NCBI GenBank assembly: GCA_964019695.1
Contig: OZ026520.1
Coordinates: 28,182,120-28,246,119 of the forward strand
Reading direction: 5' to 3'
Source: Loripinus fragilis
Taxonomy: Eukaryota; Mollusca; Bivalvia; Lucinida; Lucinidae
Length of the DNA stretch: 64,000 bases
Shown: piece by piece, positions 59,526 to 64,000 of the stretch
Numbering within the stretch: the stretch's first letter is position 1
Layout: each line of letters starts with the position of its first letter
Translations under genes and position numbers: made by a program
The notes under the pieces: model-generated
Databases searched by the model: none
Told to the model about the DNA's origin: nothing
What the model saw: the letters and a program-made list of their open reading frames with translations, nothing else

Positions 59526-59605
59526 TGATATTTGCAGGTTCAGTAAGGACAAGGTTTAACCATGAAGAAATATTAATTTTTCTATAGGTTTGTCAATATT
59601 ACTAA

Positions 59606-59814
59606 TTGTTTGTTTGTTTTGTTTGATTTGATTCTTTACATCCCATCAACAATCTTTCAGTTAAATAAGGACTGGTCTTCCTGGGTTGACCCAGTACTAA
59701 GCTAGGATAAATGTGTCTTGCTCAAGGACCACAAGGCAGTGACGCCGATGAGGCTCAAACCCGCGGCCCCTCTGTCTCAAGTAAAGCACTCTACCACTGA
59801 GCCACTGTGCTCCC
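59606..59814 (-). mobile_element. SINE family S copy
   Basis: Minus strand, nearly full length: GGAGCACAGTGGCTCAGTGG head, GCGGGTTTGAGCC, TAGTACTGGGTCAACCCAG, GTTGATGGGATGTAAAG and a (CAAA)n tail. Confidence 0.86.
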
Positions 59815-59868
59815 CAATATTTGTTGATATTTATTGTATGTTTTAGGTTCCATTCAACAGCTAGAAGG

Positions 59869-60153
59869 TCATATGGGGCCGGGGTCTGGAGAAGCAGAGG
59901 ATTGAACCTCTGGTTTAGTACAAGGTGAGCTTTTTCATCAACTACAACACAGCAGCTCCTTTTGTTGATATTCTAGCCCTGCTCTGAAGATGAGCTACAG
60001 AGACTAGCTAGAAAATTGAAATTTCACCTGAAGCAAGTTTAGATATAATACTTTCCAAAAACCAAATAACAAAGGCACTTCTGCGTGGATGCACAGACTG
60101 GTCTGCGCCTTTGTTGTTCACAAACCTGGAAGACAGGTTTTCTCATGTCACAG
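59869..60153. mobile_element. Family G TIR element copy 4
   Basis: CATATGGGGCCGGGG left; AGAGACTAGCTAGAAAATTG, CACAGACTGGTCTGCGCC and AAGACAGGTTTTCTCATGTC right. Confidence 0.68.
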
Positions 60154-60470
60154 CCCAAATAGTAGGTTTGTCCTGCTACAGACAGCTCATATACATCAGT
60201 ATATTGCATTAATATTCAGAATGCTCTCTTAAATAATATCTTTTTGGTAGGAAGTAATATTTCTTAAACCAGGAATAACTGCTAACTGACATCTGACAAC
60301 ACAATCAATTTAATCCAGATGGCTGCGAATGTAAAATTACAAAATATGTGGAAAAATAAGGAAATAAAGCATAAGTTAATATATGGTAAATGTGTTTGTA
60401 TGTACAGGAAGATATACCATAAGTGGATAATGGTACAGTGCAGACTCCCTTCATAAAACGCCTCCATATA

Positions 60471-60668
60471 CAGTATAACCTGGGTAAAACGGTCACTCAA
60501 AAATAGACAAAACAATTATCTTAATGACAATAGGTAGCTTAATGAAGGACGAAAGTATTGCAGAATGCAGCATTCTGCACTACTTTTGACCTGCATTAAA
60601 CGATTTTTAGTCTTGAAAACCATATTTTGGTCTTTTTTGAAAGTGGCTGTTTTACACAGGTTTTACTA
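60471..60668. mobile_element. pogo-type MITE, family D copy 6
   Basis: TA flanks; CAGTATAACCTGGGTAAAAC left and TTTTACACAGGTTTTACTA right. Core GCAGAATGCAGCATTCTGC. Confidence 0.82.
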
Positions 60669-60956
60669 TAACACTTATTTTAAATTTTTTACCATGGAAT
60701 TTTACAAAGGAATTATAAGAAAATGATCATTTTACTACATGGTCCATTCCTATGGATCCCAAACATAGCGATATGAAGGGACCATGCAATGTATGTACAG
60801 GTGCACAAACCATGCAATATATAGCATGTAGCATAATGCACCTGGGTCTTCTTCAAAAGATATTTGATATGCATTTGAATTGTACTCAAATAGAAGACAA
60901 CTTTCTAAAACAGAATACTAGTACTATAATTATTTTATCTGAATTTGACCAGCAAG

Positions 60957-61146
60957 TGCAGATCCAGAGGGGGGACAGGGGGTGCGGACCCCCCCCCCCT
61001 GGAAAATCACAAGTTATATGGGTTTCTATAGGAAATAAGCAATTGGACCCCCTGGAAAAGTTGGACCCCCCCTGGAAAATCTTCGACTCCACCCCCCCCC
61101 CCCCCCCCCCCCCCCCCCCCTGACGAAAATTCCTGGATCTGCGCAT
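60957..61146. mobile_element. Family P element copy 2 with poly-C tract
   Basis: TGCAGATCCAGAGGGGGG left and CCTGGATCTGCGCATG right, as in 10377-10678. It contains a run of 29 C at 61092-61120. Confidence 0.72.
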
Positions 61147-61595
61147 GATCAGGGTTTTCTCAATTAATACTACATTGATTCTGACAACCATTATACTAGT
61201 TAGGGTACCTATACTGGTGATTCAAATTATTTTAGAATTTTAATTTACTAATCTGCTCTGAGCCACTTTTCAGCACCAACCACCCATGGAATGGTAAGAA
61301 AGACAATAGACTGGTCAAGGTCTCACACCATTTGTTTTCCCCAGATGTTGTTCAAGAGTGATACATACAATGTAGAAAAACAATGTTAGCAGATATTGTT
61401 GCGCGTAATATCTACATATGTTTCTTGGCTATTTCTGTTTCCGCTCTTCATAACTAACACTATGGGTTTATTTCATCATCTTGTAAAACATACCGCGTAA
61501 AAACTTACAATTTAAGCGGATCACGAAAGTAGGCCATGTTCGGTGAATCATAATAAACCTCAATCCAGGGCTCCTAATAAGGTATATTTCTGTAT

Positions 61596-61710
61596 CATTT
61601 TTTTACCTATTCTCAATAAAATACATAATTTATGTTGTGGTGACTCAAAAGAACCGTCTCAATGAGACGGTTCTTTTGTGTCATCACAACAAATTATTTT
61701 GGTAACGTAA
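61596..61710. mobile_element. Family B-related foldback
   Basis: The core AAAAGAACCGTCTCAATGAG pairs with its exact complement, as in family B. The outer arms differ: TTATGTTGTGGTGACTC / GTGTCATCACAACAAATTAT. Confidence 0.8.
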
Positions 61711-62080
61711 ACCTAGATTCTATATGCAGTTTTTTTGGTTATGTGGAGATATTGTCTCAAGTTGGCAATAAACCTGAATTTGGCCCGATGAGGACAGTCT
61801 AGTAGTCCACAAACTGTGACTGAGTCATATACCCAAATGTAGACCAAATTTAATCCTCACAGCTTATACAACAGCTAACTGAACAGTGTATATCAGTATT
61901 GTATGCAAAATTAGTGAAAACCTGCGTCTAAAGCATTTCAAACTGCAGGGGTAGGTATCACCACATTCGATGTTCACTGCCTAGAAGCTTGCTCACTTCA
62001 TTTTTTCTAGCTTCTAGCTGGTGCAGGCTATTTTGAATTTTTAAACCTGCTGATTGCATACACCAATATATGTTTGCTTG

Positions 62081-62312
62081 TACTGTCCTGCAAGCCAAGA
62101 GTGACAGTGGCTTCATATTTTGTTTGCAAAGTTTATCTTGGACTTATAATTGATAGATCACTTGTGTATTAATCCTATCCTCCTGATAGGATTAATACAC
62201 AAGTGATCTATCGATTCACGTTACCTCAAGTGAAGTGTGCACGTTAGTTTTTTTACTTAGCAATTGTAAACAAAGTATTACGTCACTGTCATTCTTGGTT
62301 GGCACGACAGTA
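62081..62312. mobile_element. Family J TIR element copy 1
   Basis: TACTGTCCTGCAAGCCAAGA left, TTCTTGGTTGGCACGACAGTA right. Core GATAGATCACTTGTGTATTA then ATCC / GGAT and complement. Confidence 0.8.
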
Positions 62313-62503
62313 ACAGTTGTGATGTAGCATCAGGTCACATGATGTCCATATGTGATACAGTACATGCAGTTTAGAAGGCATTATTGCTATACATGCATTA
62401 TATTTTAGTATAGTTGTGATTGTTTTGCAGTCAAACATTGTTTACAACATTTTTTCAATCTTGCTAATCTATCTAGGGTCCTCAGTGTTGTTACCTTTGA
62501 CAT

Positions 62504-62668
62504 CATAGGGGCCCGGCACGTTTTTCGGTTGATTTGGGACACATATCAGTCGAAAAAAGTATATATTAGGTAAAAAAAAAGTATATATTAGGTATTTTTT
62601 ACCTAATATATATTTTTTTCGACCGATATGTGTCCCAAATCAACCAAAAAATGCGCCCGGCCCCTATG
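62504..62668. mobile_element. 165-bp near-perfect palindrome (family K)
   Basis: The left arm starts CATAGGGGCCCGGCACGTTT and GGTTGATTTGGGACACATAT. The right arm is ATATGTGTCCCAAATCAACC ending GCGCCCGGCCCCTATG. The centre is repeated GTATATATTAGGTA. Confidence 0.88.
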
Positions 62669-63106
62669 TTTGATATCACCAGTTAACAGTGACAATTGCC
62701 ATACTTGAATCAGAGGTACCCTGGAGAGACTATAATCTCTCAAAAGAATATGACCGAAACTGATCAAGGCTTAATTTGAACTCAAGAAGGTATTATCTTA
62801 ATGTAGAAGTCAAATCTTCTTTCTGACTAGCCATAGCTATCCGATAAAGTGTTTAAAAAGTAGCCAAGGGATTATAAAGTATATTTATACACTGTTTTAA
62901 TATTGAGCAATTTTTTGCAATGTAATAATTCACCATCAACAATATCAGTCTGAGCTGCCATGCAAACTTGCTGAATCATTGAGAAATTAGAGAACATTAT
63001 AATTATACCTATTCTTTGACCCAATCATGACAGCAGCAGAAAACATTAAACTGTATGTGATACCTGTCTTGGTTTTTGGGGAAAATTTATAAAGGCCTTA
63101 TTTTAG

Positions 63107-63244
63107 TCCCATAACATGTGATCCAGATGCATTCTGCGTTATTTTTATTTGGACATTTATTGGCAGAATGTGAAAACTTCGCATTCTGCCAATAAGCGTC
63201 CAAATGAAAATGATGCAGAATGTAATGTCTCAATTGTTATGGGA
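63107..63244. mobile_element. Foldback element
   Basis: GTCCCATAACATGTG and GCATTCTGCGTTATTTTTAT fold with AATGATGCAGAATG and ATTGTTATGGGAC; centre GGCAGAATG / CATTCTGCC. Confidence 0.75.
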
Positions 63245-63282
63245 CTTTTAATTAGCTTATTAAAATTGGCCAATTTGATATT

Positions 63283-63500
63283 TACTGTCCTGCTAGCCAA
63301 GAGTGACAGTGATGTCCTGTTTTGTTTACAATTGTTATGTAAAACATTAACTTGTACACTTCAATTGAGCTAACGTGAATCGATAGATCACTCTGTGTAT
63401 AATCCTTAATACACAAGTGATCTATGGATTCTAAGTCCTGATAACTTAAATTTGTAATCAAAACATGATGCCACTGTCACTCTTGGCTGGTAGGACAGTA
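63283..63500. mobile_element. Family J TIR element copy 2
   Basis: TACTGTCCTGCTAGCCAAGA left and TCTTGGCTGGTAGGACAGTA right, continuing to GTGACAGTG / CACTGTCAC. The 63501-64000 remainder shows no gene. Confidence 0.85.
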
Positions 63501-64000
63501 CAATAGAAAGAAGCAAAATAAAAATTGAAAATGCTATCTCCTACAAATTTTAAGAGGTAAATGCCACATACTTTAATGACCAAACTTTGATTTTTCAAAT
63601 CAGCTGACAATTACGTTGATTTAACCATGGAACTGGAAGGCAATTCAAGAGTTACCTAACTCGAAAACGGAAACAAAATCTTATTAGAGTTTCTGCTCTT
63701 GAAGGTTGCATACCGCTGTTGCTAAATGGTTTTTAAATCTAGTTAAACTGCACATGTTCCTAAAATACTTCCACCCATGCATCAGTCATGTCATTAGCAC
63801 CAGGTTTTAGAAACACAATTAATCACTAGATCATGATTTTGGCACTTAGCACAAAATATGAAAGAAGATGCTTGATCAACAACATACATCATCGATTCAT
63901 TATCGCTGCATATGTCTGGCACATTTATATTGTGCACCTTATACTTCATGCATGCAATTTTTCACAGTTATAAAGTTTCAAACATATGGCCAGATTAATA

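Noticed and set aside
60752..61123. 123-codon frame ending in polyproline
   Set aside because: The proline run is the poly-C tract of a hAT-like element; the rest is unremarkable.

Overview
The window is animal nuclear DNA, AT-rich, with short exons separated by long introns full of repeats. Three protein-coding genes can be reconstructed exon by exon. The tRNA-derived SINEs, the great load of short inverted-repeat elements and the divergent actin paralogue suggest a marine mollusc, most likely a bivalve. That assignment is an inference; the sequence does not name the species.

Layout. (1) 1-7315, minus strand: a divergent actin gene. Five coding exons (first 270 codons), a 5' non-coding exon, a TATA box and a perfect CArG box are visible; the 3' exon(s) lie beyond the left edge. 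(2) 7316-13405: intergenic and repeat-rich, with TTAA-type MITEs, a pogo-type MITE, hAT-like elements and LINE fragments. (3) 13406-25725, plus strand: a complete seven-exon TIMM17 gene of 171 aa, the channel subunit of the mitochondrial TIM23 import complex. It has one GC-AG intron, and a broken non-LTR reverse transcriptase lies in intron 1. (4) 25726-36952: 3' flank and intergenic sequence, almost all repeats. (5) 36953-53388, minus strand: the three 3' coding exons of a VGLL4-like transcriptional cofactor (TEAD-binding, Hippo pathway). It has three TONDU motifs where vertebrate VGLL4 has two. The 5' exon(s) were not found and are probably right of the window or too short to recognise. (6) 53389-64000: presumed VGLL4 5' intron or flank, with MITEs, SINEs, a 165-bp palindrome and a poly-C tract.

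The genes are unrelated in function: cytoskeleton, mitochondrial import and transcriptional control. The main story is the repeats. I count at least 60 short inverted-repeat elements in more than a dozen families. Several families with different termini share one hairpin core (GACCCAGATCAGACTG and its complement). Four TTAA-associated families appear related to piggyBac, and three of these share a subterminal GTCGTCTGCTG motif. Element ends sit within 30 bp of the splice acceptors of three exons. All repeat families were recognised by eye from sequence shared within the window; class assignments come from terminal sequences and target-site duplications, and no database was searched.
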